Source: Caldilineaceae bacterium
GTDB taxonomy: Bacteria > Chloroflexota > Anaerolineae > Caldilineales > Caldilineaceae
Direction of reading: 5' to 3'
NCBI GenBank assembly: GCA_022842065.1
Contig: JALHQH010000004.1
Span: 62,001 to 126,000 of the forward strand
Length of the DNA: 64,000 nt
Shown here: positions 53,980 through 62,698 of the stretch, one piece after another
How the letters are laid out: each line of letters starts with the position of its first letter
Position numbering within the stretch: position 1 is the first letter of the stretch
Translations under genes and position numbers: made by a program
The notes under the pieces: model-generated
What the model was told of the DNA's origin: nothing
Database searches by the model: none
The model's input: only the letters and a program-made list of their open reading frames with translations

Positions 53980-54579
53980 ATGCAATTCAATGTAGCTCAA
54001 TTGCTAAAAGAACCGGTTGGTTCGACACGCCGCTATGCGTTAAATGAAGATGCCAGTGCGTTGGATCCAGAGTTGAATCCCCTTGGTCCACTCAATGGCA
54101 CGATTCAGGCCATGCGCAGTAATAGCGGTGTATTGGTTACAGGTCAGTTAAGCATCGCGTTACGCGTCAACTGTAGGCGCTGCGTAGAACCGATTGTCAT
54201 GCCGGTGCGCTTCGCGATCGAGGAGAGCTTTCGCCCGCTTACCGAAGTCGAGACGGGGCGTTATCTGCGGCCGGATGAGTATGAGGGTGATTCGGCTGAT
54301 TATGAGGATCAGGCGCTGCTGATTAATGAGCATCACATTCTTGATATTGGCGAAATTGTCCGTCAGGCCATTTGGTTGAACCTGCCCATGTATCCCGGCT
54401 GTAATTGGACCGGTAGCGGCGAATGCCCCAATTTGGTGGCCCTGCGGACGGCAATGAACGAAGCGAATGCGGACAACGATGCGGCACTACAAGATGAGGA
54501 TATACTACCCGAAGGGGTAGATCCACGCTGGTCGGCGTTGCTTAAGTTGCGAGCGCAAGCCAAGCGTGAAGATGATTAA
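53980..54579 (+). CDS. YceD/DUF177 family protein
   Basis: 199 residues from ATG 53980, chosen because QFNVAQLLKEPVGSTRRY is the usual N-terminus of the family; upstream GTG 53917 and ATG 53923 would extend it. LRVNCRRCVEPIVMPVRFAIEESF is the conserved CxRC...v.f.v.E.F core, and later YPGCNWTGSGECPN holds a second Cys pair. YceD is almost always next to rpmF, as here, and affects 23S rRNA and L32 accumulation. The acidic C-terminus is typical. Confidence 0.85.
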   Translation: MQFNVAQLLKEPVGSTRRYALNEDASALDPELNPLGPLNGTIQAMRSNSGVLVTGQLSIALRVNCRRCVEPIVMPVRFAIEESFRPLTEVETGRYLRPDEYEGDSADYEDQALLINEHHILDIGEIVRQAIWLNLPMYPGCNWTGSGECPNLVALRTAMNEANADNDAALQDEDILPEGVDPRWSALLKLRAQAKREDD

Positions 54580-54627
54580 AATTTCGTATTTTATGGTGAG
54601 TTATTTTTTCAAAGGAGCAAAAAAATT

Positions 54628-54822
54628 ATGGGTCCGTTACCAAAACGCAAATTAAGCAAAGGTCGCCGCGATCGGCGCCGCGCGCATGATGCCCTGGGCG
54701 TACCACACTTGGTGGAATGTACCAATTGTCATCAACGCATGATGCCACACCGGGTTTGCCCCCACTGTGGTTTCTACAAGGGGCGTCAATTGCTGGATGT
54801 GGGCGAAGGCTTGAACAAATAA
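54628..54822 (+). CDS. rpmF: 50S ribosomal protein L32
   Basis: 64 residues. MGPLPKRKLSKGRRDRRRAH is the basic N-terminus of L32 (...PkrklSk.rrd.RRah), and CTNCHQRMMPHRVCPHCGFY supplies the zinc-ribbon CxxC...CxxC type. It lies 48 nt after yceD with GGAG upstream, the standard yceD-rpmF order. Part of the large subunit near the peptidyl-transferase centre. Confidence 0.95.
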   Translation: MGPLPKRKLSKGRRDRRRAHDALGVPHLVECTNCHQRMMPHRVCPHCGFYKGRQLLDVGEGLNK

Positions 54823-54942
54823 CTTACCTTGATACTGACATTTTGTATTGCGTCAGTAGATGGCAGCAAAGATTGGGGGATTTGGGGTCAAACCTTAATC
54901 CCCCTTTATTATAAGCACCCCTCTTTGAGCAGAACTTAGCCC

Positions 54943-55941
54943 ATGACTGCATTTTCTTTTATCCCAAAGACCGCGGCCACTGCCTTTATTTTTCCCGGCC
55001 AAGGTAGCCAACAGGTGGGCATGGCAGCCGCCATGGCCGCGCAGTACCCCGTGGCCCAAGCAACCTTTGCCGAAGCCGATGAGCTACTGGGTTTTCCCCT
55101 TAGTACACTCTGTTTTGAGGGGCCGGAAGCCGCGCTGACAGATACGATCAACGCACAACCCGCCCTGCTGACCACCAGCGTGGCGATTTTACGCGTCCTC
55201 GAACAAGCGCTAGGCAGTGCTGCTCCTATCTCTGGTGCAACCAGCACGACCCTGGTTGCCGGCCACAGCATGGGCGAATACAGTGCCCTCGTTGCAGCGG
55301 CCAGTATCAGCTTTGCGGATGCGCTACGGCTGGTACGCGAACGGGGACGGTTAATGAAGTTGGCCGGTGAACGCAACCCAGGCCTGATGGCCGCCATCTT
55401 GGGCTTGGATGAGGATGCCGTGGCGGTGATCTGTGCCGAAGCAAGCCAAGGCGGCAAGATTGCCCAGGTTGCCAATGATAATTGCCCTGGTCAAGTCGTC
55501 ATCTCTGGCGATCGCCCTGGCATGGAAACGGCGATGGCCGCCCTGAGTGCAGCCGGGGCGCGCAAGGTGGTCCCGTTAGCGGTCAGCATTGCGGCGCATA
55601 GCCCGCTGATGCAGCCGGCCGCCGATGAATTAAGCGCGGCCATTGCGGCCACCCCGATTGCGCCCCCCACTGTCCCCGTCATTGGGAATACCTCGGCCCA
55701 ACCGCTGACCACGGCCGACGCAATCCGCGCTGAGCTGACCGCGCAACTCACTGGCAGCGTACGGTGGACCGCTTCGATCCAATTTGCCCTGCAAGCTGGG
55801 ATCACCCAGTTTGTTGAAATTGGCCCCGGCGATGTGCTCACCGCGATGATTAAGCGCATTGATCGCACGGCCCAACGGCAAGCGATTAGCGGCCCCGAAG
55901 ATGTGCTCCGTTTTGTGCAACAGCAGGCAAACGCTGCATAA
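54943..55941 (+). CDS. fabD: Malonyl-CoA:ACP transacylase
   Basis: A 332-residue enzyme. FIFPGQGSQQVGMAAAMAAQ opens the fold; GHSMGEYSAL (Ser at about 109) is the nucleophile motif, and the catalytic His lies in AAHSPLMQPAADEL. VPVIGNTSAQP and TQFVEIGPGDVLT complete the family pattern. It loads malonate onto acyl carrier protein for fatty acid synthesis. It is followed by fabG, while plsX, fabH and acpP, which often share this cluster, are not present. Confidence 0.95.
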   Translation: MTAFSFIPKTAATAFIFPGQGSQQVGMAAAMAAQYPVAQATFAEADELLGFPLSTLCFEGPEAALTDTINAQPALLTTSVAILRVLEQALGSAAPISGATSTTLVAGHSMGEYSALVAAASISFADALRLVRERGRLMKLAGERNPGLMAAILGLDEDAVAVICAEASQGGKIAQVANDNCPGQVVISGDRPGMETAMAALSAAGARKVVPLAVSIAAHSPLMQPAADELSAAIAATPIAPPTVPVIGNTSAQPLTTADAIRAELTAQLTGSVRWTASIQFALQAGITQFVEIGPGDVLTAMIKRIDRTAQRQAISGPEDVLRFVQQQANAA

Positions 55942-55975
55942 AAAGTCTGTATTCGCCATTTCCAGGATTTCGCAG

Positions 55976-55981
55976 TATAAT
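55976..55981 (+). promoter_or_regulatory. -10 box upstream of fabG
   Basis: TATAAT in the gap after fabD, about 56 nt before ATG 56038. The matching -35 (TTCGCC at 18-nt spacing) is poor. It may provide an internal promoter for fabG-nusB. Confidence 0.4.
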
Positions 55982-56037
55982 GTTTATAGAGTACCCTGAA
56001 GATAAATTGCTCCCCAGATCAATGAACGGATGTTGCC

Positions 56038-56781
56038 ATGAACTTTGCTGAAAAAGTTGCGCTTGTCACGGGAAGTAGCAGCGGCATTGGGGCTGCCATT
56101 GCGAAGGAGTTGGCGGCCGGTCAAGCCAAGGTTGCCCTTCACTACCGTGGCAATGCCGATGGTGCAGAACAGATCGCCAGTGAAATTCGCACCCAGGGTG
56201 GGGTTTGTGCCATTTACAAGGCCGATGTTAGTGATGCCACGCAGGCGGCAGAGCTGATCAAGCAGGTGCAAACGGATTTGGGCAGTTTAGATATTCTGGT
56301 GAACAATGCTGGTGTGACCCGTGACACGCTCTTGATGAGTATGAAGGAAGATGATTGGGATACGGTCATCAACACCAATCTCAAAAGTGTCTATGCCGTG
56401 AGCAAAGCCGCATTACGGGGCATGCTGCGCAGCCGGTGGGGACGCATTATCAATATTTCCAGTGTGGTGGGGTTGATGGGACAAGCCGGTCAGGCGAATT
56501 ACGCTGCCAGCAAAGCCGGAATCATTGGCTTCAGCAAGAGTTTGGCCCGTGAGGTTGCCAGCCGCAATATTACGGTTAACGTCGTGGCGCCTGGTTTTAT
56601 CCCAACGGCGCTCACGGGGGTATTGAGCGAAGAGCAGCGTAGCGCGATCATTAGCAATACCCCGATTGGGCGGATGGGCACGCCGGAAGAGATTGCCTGG
56701 GCGGTTGCCTTTTTGGCGGCCGAGCGTTCTGGTTTCATCACCGGGCAAGTCCTAACGGTCGATGGTGGATTGGTCATGTGA
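56038..56781 (+). CDS. fabG: 3-oxoacyl-ACP reductase
   Basis: A 247-residue short-chain dehydrogenase. VALVTGSSSGIGAAIAKELA is the TGxxxGxG NADPH site, ILVNNAGVTRDTLLMSM the NNAG motif, INISSVVG with YAASKAGIIGFSKSLA the Ser-Tyr-Lys catalytic set, and VAPGFIPTALT and LTVDGGLVM the C-terminal motifs. It reduces 3-oxoacyl-ACP in fatty acid elongation. Placed after fabD and before nusB. Confidence 0.95.
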   Translation: MNFAEKVALVTGSSSGIGAAIAKELAAGQAKVALHYRGNADGAEQIASEIRTQGGVCAIYKADVSDATQAAELIKQVQTDLGSLDILVNNAGVTRDTLLMSMKEDDWDTVINTNLKSVYAVSKAALRGMLRSRWGRIINISSVVGLMGQAGQANYAASKAGIIGFSKSLAREVASRNITVNVVAPGFIPTALTGVLSEEQRSAIISNTPIGRMGTPEEIAWAVAFLAAERSGFITGQVLTVDGGLVM

Positions 56782-56868
56782 AGTGTGGTTGCTTTGGTGA
56801 TGTGTCGCAAAGCAACCGACCTTTCAAGCAGCGCATAGATGAAACGCTGACAAGGAAATTAGAATACA

Positions 56869-57411
56869 TTGGTAAGCGAGCCTAATCGACCATCAGTAAC
56901 ACAATCACAGGCCACCGCAGGTGATCAGCAAGATGAAGCCACGCAAGCGGCAACCCCGGAATATCAACAGCCATCCTTGCGGCAGCAGCAGATCAAGCTG
57001 CGTCATCAAGCGCGCGGGCTAGCTTTGCAGGCGCTCTACGAGATCGACTGTGTCAATCACAAACCTGGTTTTGTGGTCGATACCCGCTTGCGCGATAGCC
57101 AAATCGGCGAACATGGTGCCCAATTTTTCCGCTGGTTGGTAAGTGGCGTGGTGCGCAATCAAGCCGCCATTGATCAAATGATTACCCACTATGCGCCGGA
57201 GTGGCCGGTGGCCCAGCTGGCGATTATTGATCGGAATATTCTCCGGCTGGCACTTTTTGAGATCGGCGCACGTACGGCAGATGCGCCCCCAAAAGTTGTG
57301 ATTAACGAAGCCGTCGAGTTGGCCAAAGCCTTTGGCAGTGATAGCAGCCCGCGCTTTATTAATGGGGTGCTGGGTGCTGCTCTGCAAATGGCTGCACAAA
57401 AATTTTCATAG
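56869..57411 (+). CDS. nusB: Transcription antitermination factor NusB
   Basis: A 180-residue protein starting at TTG 56869, with AAGGAA about 11 nt upstream. [17 protein letters not shown] is the first NusB helix. [36 protein letters not shown] and [29 protein letters not shown] follow, here in parts, and are diagnostic. An N-terminal extension of about 45 polar residues is not part of the standard fold. NusB with NusE binds boxA RNA during rRNA transcription. Confidence 0.9.
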   Translation: MVSEPNRPSVTQSQATAGDQQDEATQAATPEYQQPSLRQQQIKLRHQARGLALQALYEIDCVNHKPGFVVDTRLRDSQIGEHGAQFFRWLVSGVVRNQAAIDQMITHYAPEWPVAQLAIIDRNILRLALFEIGARTADAPPKVVINEAVELAKAFGSDSSPRFINGVLGAALQMAAQKFS

Positions 57412-57450
57412 TCTTGCCCCCTGCATTACTATATATACTGCACGACAGCA

Positions 57451-57509
57451 CATGAAGTAACCTATTTACACCTGAAAAAGTGTTACTTCATGGCACCGTC
57501 TGGTATATT
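57451..57509. repeat. Dispersed hairpin repeat CATGAAGTAAC...GTTACTTCATG, copy 2
   Basis: About 80% identical to 26402-26460, including the CTATTTACACCT loop and A tract. The arms CATGAAGTAAC/GTTACTTCATG pair perfectly. It lies between nusB and the tat genes. Confidence 0.7.
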
Positions 57510-57584
57510 CTGCCCAGATTGAGCCCGTTCTGTATAATCCACCCTGCTTACGCAGGCGGTATTATCTACTACTTGGAATGATCT

Positions 57585-58295
57585 ATGGATGGCTTTTTTG
57601 GAATTGGCATTGGCGAATTGGTCCTCATTGCCATTGTCGCGCTGATTGTTTTGGGGCCGGAACGGCTGCCTAGTGCATTGCGCGAAGTGGCGAAATTTAT
57701 CCGTTGGCTGCGCGATCTATCGCGCGAGTTCACAGATCAATTTGGCGATGAATTTAAAGCGCTGGAAGATCTGAACCCACGGCGCATCTTACAAGATGCC
57801 ATCACTTCCATTGACGAGGAAGAGAAGGCAAAAGAAGATCCAAAAAGTACGAAGAAGCCGACGACAAGCAGCACGACACCAGCAAAAACAACAGCAGTAA
57901 AAACAACGACCGCAAAGCCGACAACCCCAGCAACCACCGGCATAAAGACAACAAGCGCGTCGACCCCGAAACCGAAACCAGTCACACCCAAAGCGGCTGA
58001 CAGCAGCAAAACTGTTGCACGCGAAAGCACAGCAGCGGCGGCGGGTGCAACAACCACGGAAGCGGCACCGACAGCGCAGCCTGATAACATGGAGACCGTG
58101 CCGGAAAATCGAATTGCACCGCCCTCCGTAGAGGCTGCGACTGCCTCCGCTGCGGCGGTGCGGATGAATGGTCACCATGCAGACGGTGAAACCAATGCCA
58201 TCGCCCCGGCCAATCCAACACCCAGTGAGCCAGCGATCGAGCGTGAAATTGTGGCCAGCCATCAGCAAGCTGGAGAAGAGACGAGGGAAGGATGA
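57585..58295 (+). CDS. tatB: TatA/TatB-family twin-arginine translocase subunit with long Thr/Pro tail
   Basis: A 236-residue protein. FGIGIGELVLIAIVALIVLGPERLP is the N-terminal membrane helix and hinge (G.gElllI..valivlGPerlP) with the GPERLP motif, then an amphipathic helix (REVAKFIRWLRDLSREF). Glu at GIGEL is present as in TatB/TatA. From about residue 85 to 160 it is rich in Thr, Lys and Pro (KTTAVKTTTAKPTTPATT), followed by an Ala-rich acidic end. TatB normally has about 170 residues. The stop overlaps tatC (ATGA). A TATAAT box lies at 57533-57538 upstream. Confidence 0.85.
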   Translation: MDGFFGIGIGELVLIAIVALIVLGPERLPSALREVAKFIRWLRDLSREFTDQFGDEFKALEDLNPRRILQDAITSIDEEEKAKEDPKSTKKPTTSSTTPAKTTAVKTTTAKPTTPATTGIKTTSASTPKPKPVTPKAADSSKTVARESTAAAAGATTTEAAPTAQPDNMETVPENRIAPPSVEAATASAAAVRMNGHHADGETNAIAPANPTPSEPAIEREIVASHQQAGEETREG

Positions 58296-59071
58296 GTCAA
58301 CAAGCGTCAACCTACGATCCGAATGAAGGCCAGATGAGCTTGATGGAGCATCTGATCGAACTGCGCAGCCGGTTAATCTGGATCTGTAGTTCGCTAGTGC
58401 TGACCACCATCATTGCCCTTGTTTTTTACGATCCCTTGGTACTTTTTGTGACGAGTACGGCGCGTTCGATGGGGGTGACCCTCCAATTTATCAACCCACT
58501 CGACTCCATTGGCATTATTTTCCGGGTCTGCTTTACGGTAGGCACGGCGATGTCGCTTCCCATCATTATCTATCAGATTATTGCCTTTGCCGCACCTGGT
58601 CTTTATCCAAATGAAAAACGCAACCTGATTCTCACGGTGCCGGCAATTCTTATCCTTTTTCTAATTGGGGCAGCCTTTTCTTTTTATGTCTTGCTCCCAG
58701 TGGCAATTGGCTTCTTGGCTGGCCTCTTAGAAGGGGTCGGTGAACAACAATGGGCGGCGGACCGTTATCTGAACTTTGTTACGCGCCTGGTCTTTTGGAT
58801 CGGGGTTGCCTTTGAAATGCCATTAGTCGTTGCGGTGCTCGCCCGCATGGGCTTAGTCAGTGGGCCAGCACTCATACGCGTTTGGCGGCAAGCCTTTGTG
58901 GTGATTGCGATTGTCGCCGCCGCGATCACGCCGACTGTTGATCCGGTGAATATGGCGATTGTCATGGTGCCCTTGATTCTACTCTTCTTTGGGAGCGTTG
59001 GGCTGGCTTACATTCTCTATAAGCCACGCGAAGTGCGCGACTTCTCACAGGAACCATTTATTAAAGAGTAG
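58292..59071 (+). CDS. tatC: Sec-independent translocase protein TatC
   Basis: A 259-residue polytopic membrane protein. MSLMEHLIELRSRLIW is the conserved N-terminal motif (m...eHl.ELR.Rl), and QIIAFAAPGLYPNEKRNL the P.f..PGLy..Ek cytoplasmic loop. LNFVTRLVFWIGVAFEMPLV and AAAITPTVDPVNMAIVMVPL are the F..G..FE.Pl and TP..Dp motifs. Six helices are evident. With the TatB-like protein it exports folded proteins carrying a twin-arginine signal. Confidence 0.95.
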   Translation: MSQQASTYDPNEGQMSLMEHLIELRSRLIWICSSLVLTTIIALVFYDPLVLFVTSTARSMGVTLQFINPLDSIGIIFRVCFTVGTAMSLPIIIYQIIAFAAPGLYPNEKRNLILTVPAILILFLIGAAFSFYVLLPVAIGFLAGLLEGVGEQQWAADRYLNFVTRLVFWIGVAFEMPLVVAVLARMGLVSGPALIRVWRQAFVVIAIVAAAITPTVDPVNMAIVMVPLILLFFGSVGLAYILYKPREVRDFSQEPFIKE

Positions 59072-59077
59072 GCAACG

Positions 59078-59275
59078 ATGGCAGGTCGGTTTACACTGAT
59101 TGCCCGCAAAGAGCTGGTGCGCCAGCGCCTTGGTCAGCTACAGCGAGAGTTAACCCGCCTACAGACGCAACAGCCCTCCGCCTTGCGCCGGATCGAACGT
59201 CTGCAAGGCGCGATCGAGCAGTTGATGGCGGAGGAGTATAATCTGCGCGTCGCGATTGACCAAGCTACCCACTAG
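59078..59275 (+). CDS. Small coiled-coil protein downstream of tatC
   Basis: 65 residues, starting 6 nt after the tatC stop. Nearly the whole chain is helical with heptads of Leu and charged residues (RQRLGQLQRELTRLQTQQ, IERLQGAIEQLMAEEYNL). Not recognised as a family. It may be cotranslated with tatC. Confidence 0.5.
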   Translation: MAGRFTLIARKELVRQRLGQLQRELTRLQTQQPSALRRIERLQGAIEQLMAEEYNLRVAIDQATH

Positions 59276-59292
59276 CCTAGCATTTCAACGCA

Positions 59293-59344
59293 TAGGCAAA
59301 AAACAATCCCGCATCGGCACCGATGCGGGATTGTTTTTTGCCTA
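59293..59344. terminator. Bidirectional terminator of the tat operon and fadD
   Basis: A 25-bp perfect stem (59293-59317 with 59320-59344) contains GCAAAAAACAATCCCGCATCG with A and T tracts at its base. It lies between convergent genes and should stop both transcripts. Confidence 0.9.
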
Positions 59345-59384
59345 CCAACGATTGCGGTAGCTCTTTTCGTAGCGCAGGGTAAGC

Positions 59385-61130
59385 CTACGCGGCCACTGTC
59401 GTTTGCTTATCCGGCTCTTTTTGTTTCTCTTCTTCGACCAACAAGCGACGCAGCACTTTGCCGATCTGGCTCTTGGGCAAATCCTGGCGGAATTCAACCA
59501 GAGTTGGCACTTTGTAGGGAGCCAGATTTTCTTTGCAGAAGGTGCGAATCTCTTCGGCGGTACAGCTCTCGCCCTGCTTGAGCACAATGTAGGCCTTCAC
59601 GGTCTCACCGCGTTTGGGGTCCGCCACCCCGGCCACCGCGGCTTCGAAGATCTTGGGGTGCATAAAGAGCACCTCTTCAACCTCGCGCGGGACAATGTTA
59701 TAGCCGCTGGCGATGATCAGATCCTTCTTGCGGTCCACAATATAGAAGTAGCCATCCTCATCCATCTTGGCGATATCACCCGTGTGCAGCCAGCCCTCAG
59801 CATCAATCGTGGTGGTCGTCTCATCAGGGCGATTCCAGTAACCTTTCATCACCTGTGGGCCGCGCACAACGATTTCGCCCTCTTCGCCGACGCCCAACAC
59901 GCGATACTTGCCATCCGCATCAGGATCCAGGCTAATGATCTGGACCTCGGTGCTGGAGACGGGCAGTCCAATCGCGCCGGCCCGGCCACCAGTTTGAATC
60001 GGATTCGCAATGGCCAAGGGCGAAAGTTCGGTCATCCCGTAACCCTCGCAGAGATTGGCCCCCGTGATCTGGCGGAACTGTTGCGCGACCTCAACCGGCA
60101 ACGCGGCCCCGGCGCTGAGACACGCTTTGATCGAGCGCAGGTTGTACTCTTTGATCTTGGGGTGATTGTTCAGCCCAATATACATCCCTGGCACACCGGA
60201 GTAAAGGGTAATGCCTTCGTGCTGAATAATGTCGAGAATATGATTGGTATTGCGTGGGTCGGGTACCAAGATCATTTCGCTACACAACGCAACGGTAAGC
60301 AGCAGGGTTACGGTCATGCCATAGACATGGAAGAAGGGGAGCGCGCCCAACAACTTCTCCTTGCCCTCCTCGGCCATCGTAAACCAGGCGACCATCTGCG
60401 TGGCATTGGCGACCAGATTGCGGTGGGTGAGCATGGCGGCTTTGGGTGCACCAGTGGTGCCCCCCGAATATTGGAAGAGCATCACATCGGTGGGGGTGAT
60501 GGTAACTGGCTTGGGCTTGGGCGGCGCGCTTTTGAGCAAGCCATAGAAGGAGTGAATATCCGCCGCCGGGGGGATATCCTTCATCATGCCGCTGGCACGC
60601 ACTTGTTTGGCGGCCAGGTTTTTAAAGGGCCAACTTAGTGAATCCGGCACATCGGCGATGATCACCTGTTCCACCGCAGTCTGTGTGCGGATCGGTGCTA
60701 ATCGCTCATAGAGACCACTGAGCATGACAATGACCTTAGCCCCACTATCCTGAAGTTGCTGCTGCAACTCACGCGGGGTATAGGTCGGGTTGGTGTTGAC
60801 CACAATCGCCCCCGCTTTAATCGTGCCAAAGTAAGCGATCACCTGCTGGGGCAGATTGGGCAGCATCAACGAAACGCGATCCCCTTTGCCGACGCCCAAG
60901 CCCTGGAGCGCGGCGGCAAAACGGTCGGTCAACTCATCAAGTTGGCGATAGGTGAGCTTTGATTCAATCGCCAGACCTAGCGGCAGATACTTGAGCACCA
61001 AGCGCACCGCGACGTGATTGGGATACTTCTTGGTAGCATTGGTTAACAGTTGGTGTACCCCAATCTCTGGGATCTCGATCGAATGGGGCACATTTTTTTC
61101 ATAATGGGCAAACCACGGCTTGCTTTCCAT
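59385..61130 (-). CDS. fadD: Long-chain fatty acid-CoA ligase (AMP-binding)
   Basis: A 581-residue adenylate-forming enzyme. Read on the minus strand it starts after AAGGAGGAGACATCAC. QYSGGTTGAPKAAML is the ATP-binding P-loop (YSGGTTG..K), CEGYGMTELSPL the YGxTE motif, HTGDIAKMDEDGYFYIVDRKKDLI the GD...D...Rxkd block and ASGYNIVPREVEEVL the hinge and A8 region, each trimmed here to essentials. SQIGKVLRRLL includes the late catalytic Lys. It activates fatty acids to acyl-CoA in two steps. A single gene, convergent with the tat genes. Confidence 0.93.
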   Translation of the reverse strand: MESKPWFAHYEKNVPHSIEIPEIGVHQLLTNATKKYPNHVAVRLVLKYLPLGLAIESKLTYRQLDELTDRFAAALQGLGVGKGDRVSLMLPNLPQQVIAYFGTIKAGAIVVNTNPTYTPRELQQQLQDSGAKVIVMLSGLYERLAPIRTQTAVEQVIIADVPDSLSWPFKNLAAKQVRASGMMKDIPPAADIHSFYGLLKSAPPKPKPVTITPTDVMLFQYSGGTTGAPKAAMLTHRNLVANATQMVAWFTMAEEGKEKLLGALPFFHVYGMTVTLLLTVALCSEMILVPDPRNTNHILDIIQHEGITLYSGVPGMYIGLNNHPKIKEYNLRSIKACLSAGAALPVEVAQQFRQITGANLCEGYGMTELSPLAIANPIQTGGRAGAIGLPVSSTEVQIISLDPDADGKYRVLGVGEEGEIVVRGPQVMKGYWNRPDETTTTIDAEGWLHTGDIAKMDEDGYFYIVDRKKDLIIASGYNIVPREVEEVLFMHPKIFEAAVAGVADPKRGETVKAYIVLKQGESCTAEEIRTFCKENLAPYKVPTLVEFRQDLPKSQIGKVLRRLLVEEEKQKEPDKQTTVAA

Positions 61131-61281
61131 GTGATGTCTCCTCCTTTGGTCATCACGGTACAGAACAATTATTTAATTTAAGCCCCGTCACACTGGTGCG
61201 ACAAGAGCTATAATGCGATTTTGTAGAAAGCTTGAAGTTTGTGTAAAGTGGCACATTGGCAAGATTATACCACAGTTGCTT

Positions 61282-61311
61282 TTGACATCTGTAACGTACC
61301 GATCATATACT
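61282..61311 (+). promoter_or_regulatory. Promoter of the OsmC gene
   Basis: TTGACA (61282-61287), an 18-nt spacer and TATACT (61306-61311) lie about 65 nt before the GTG start at 61377. Confidence 0.6.
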
Positions 61312-61376
61312 GGGTAGATTAGGTAGTGAGTTGCGGGTGGCGCAATCCAATAGATTTCTGGTCAAGGAGGCTGGGT

Positions 61377-61805
61377 GTGGCGGCACGGGTGAAGTGGATC
61401 GAAGGGAATACTTATCTTGGCACTGATGTCAATGGACGCGCGGCTGTTATGACTGGTGGTGCCGACGGCCCAGGTGTAAGTCCCATGCAGATGTTACTCT
61501 TGGGGTTGGGCGGCTGTTCCATGGTCGATGTGGTTAGCATTTTGCAGAAGCAGCGCCAGCCATTAGAAGATATCGAGATCGAGATTGACGGCCAGCGCGC
61601 CACCGAGTTGCCGCGCCCGTGGGAAACGATCCACCTCCATTATATTGTGACCGGCCGCGGCCTCGACCCGAAAAAAGTCGAGCGGGCAATCGAGTTGAGC
61701 GTGGAAAAATATTGTGGTGCCCACGCCACGCTGTCGGGCGTTGCCAAGATCACCCATGATTTTGAGCTTCGCGATGGCGAACAGATGGAAGAGGAGAAAA
61801 GTTAA
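61377..61805 (+). CDS. OsmC/Ohr-family protein
   Basis: 142 residues from GTG 61377, with AAGGAGG well placed; an upstream ATG at 61326 has no such site. GVSPMQMLLLGLGGCSMVDV holds the first redox Cys, EIEIDGQRA the central strand, and LSVEKYCGAHATLSGVA the second Cys, the pair OsmC/Ohr proteins use against peroxides. It could be an organic-hydroperoxide reductase or an OsmC of the YhfA type. A toxin-antitoxin locus follows by overlap of the stop and start codons. Confidence 0.85.
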   Translation: MAARVKWIEGNTYLGTDVNGRAAVMTGGADGPGVSPMQMLLLGLGGCSMVDVVSILQKQRQPLEDIEIEIDGQRATELPRPWETIHLHYIVTGRGLDPKKVERAIELSVEKYCGAHATLSGVAKITHDFELRDGEQMEEEKS

Positions 61806-62014
61806 TGATCGAAGCACAGATCCAATATGTTGCCGATCCTAATGGTAACTTAACCAGTGTATTGATCCCCATTGAGCTATGGCGCGAAATGGAAGCTGAG
61901 CTGGAAACCGCTTATCTGCTGCGCAGCCCAACCATGAAAAAACGCCTGCAGGCAGCAATCCATCGCGAAAAGGGAATCCCATTCGAGGAAGCCCTTGAGA
62001 AACTTGGAATTTGA
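61805..62014 (+). CDS. Antitoxin of the Phd/YefM or RelB type
   Basis: A 69-residue protein starting inside the OsmC stop codon (TAATG). IPIELWREMEAELETAYLLRSPTMKKRL and an acidic GIPFEEALEKLGI end are typical of small antitoxins that wrap a Txe/YoeB toxin (PTMKKRLQ is close to the RSPKNAKRL segment of that group), here quoted in part. The toxin gene overlaps its 3' end but carries two stop codons. The reading frame of the antitoxin is intact. Confidence 0.65.
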   Translation: MIEAQIQYVADPNGNLTSVLIPIELWREMEAELETAYLLRSPTMKKRLQAAIHREKGIPFEEALEKLGI

Positions 62015-62252
62015 CGCCGCAGGGTTTGAAGACTTGGCCTGGTGGATCGAAACCGATCGCAAAACTGCGCTACGTATCGTTCGCTTGATTCGTGAGGTCC
62101 AGCGCGAACCCTTCACCGGCGTCGGTAAGCCGGAGCCGCTTAAACATGAGTAAACCGGTTGTTAGTCACGTCGGATTGATCAAGAGCATCGGTTAGTTTA
62201 TCAAGTATTTGATGAAAAAATTCGTATTCTCGCTTGCCGTTATCACTACTGA
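61995..62252 (+). pseudogene. Degraded YoeB/Txe-family toxin with two nonsense codons
   Basis: Translated from TTG 61995, the 86-codon frame is clearly a YoeB/Txe toxin: FEDLAWWIETDRKTALRI, REPFTGVGKPEPLKHE and, after the stops, SRRIDQEHRLVYQVF and ILACRYHY, each part matching the conserved toxin sequence. Two codons are stops: TAA at 62151-62153, where Leu is expected (LxG), and TAG at 62163-62165, where Trp is expected (the W before SRR). Both are one-base changes of TTA and TGG. The rest of the frame, including the stop at 62250-62252, is undamaged, so inactivation is recent. The overlapping antitoxin is intact. A thioredoxin starts six bases later. Confidence 0.85.
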
Positions 62253-62257
62253 CCAAT

Positions 62258-62698
62258 ATGTTCAAACGATTATTACAGGGTATGGGATTCTCTGCCCCAC
62301 AACCAGCTTTAAGAGCAGCGTTGTCTGATCCAAAGCAGGCTACCCAGCCGATCATTGATGTCACAGACGCCAACTTTGGGGAGCTGGTCCTGGCTGCCAA
62401 CCAACTGGTGATTGTCGACTTCTGGGCCGAATGGTGTCAGCCCTGCCAGATCATGTCTGCCTATGTCGGCTTCCTGGCCAAGGATTTTTCCGGTCAACTC
62501 GTGCTGGCGGCGATGGATGTCGATGAAAATCCGCTGACGGCCCAACAATATGAAATTATGGGACTGCCGACCCTGCTACTCTTTTACGAAGGCCAACTGC
62601 TCGACCGCATCGTTGGCGTTGAGCCCTATGAAGTTATCCGGGATCAAGTTGCCGCTTGGTTAGCCGAGGAATGGATAGGTAAATCAGTAAATCGGTAA
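62258..62698 (+). CDS. Thioredoxin-family protein
   Basis: About 146 residues from ATG 62258. LVIVDFWAEWCQPCQIMSAY carries the active-site WCxPC (WCQPC, instead of the usual WCGPC), and VLAAMDVDENPLTAQQYEI with GLPTLLLFYEG holds the cis-Pro. It should reduce disulfides in the cytoplasm. The last seven residues (IGKSVNR) are encoded by the tandem GTAAATCA repeat listed next, so the C-terminus is probably a late addition. Confidence 0.88.
   Translation: MFKRLLQGMGFSAPQPALRAALSDPKQATQPIIDVTDANFGELVLAANQLVIVDFWAEWCQPCQIMSAYVGFLAKDFSGQLVLAAMDVDENPLTAQQYEIMGLPTLLLFYEGQLLDRIVGVEPYEVIRDQVAAWLAEEWIGKSVNR

Noticed and set aside
59403..60638. Long plus-strand open frame (411 codons)
   Set aside because: It lies opposite the fadD gene, its translation has no recognisable domain, and the antisense protein is unambiguous.
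62151..62165. Recoding of TAA or TAG to an amino acid in the YoeB-like frame
   Set aside because: The two stops are of different kinds, no other gene here reads through a stop, and both are one-base changes of expected codons, so decay is simpler.
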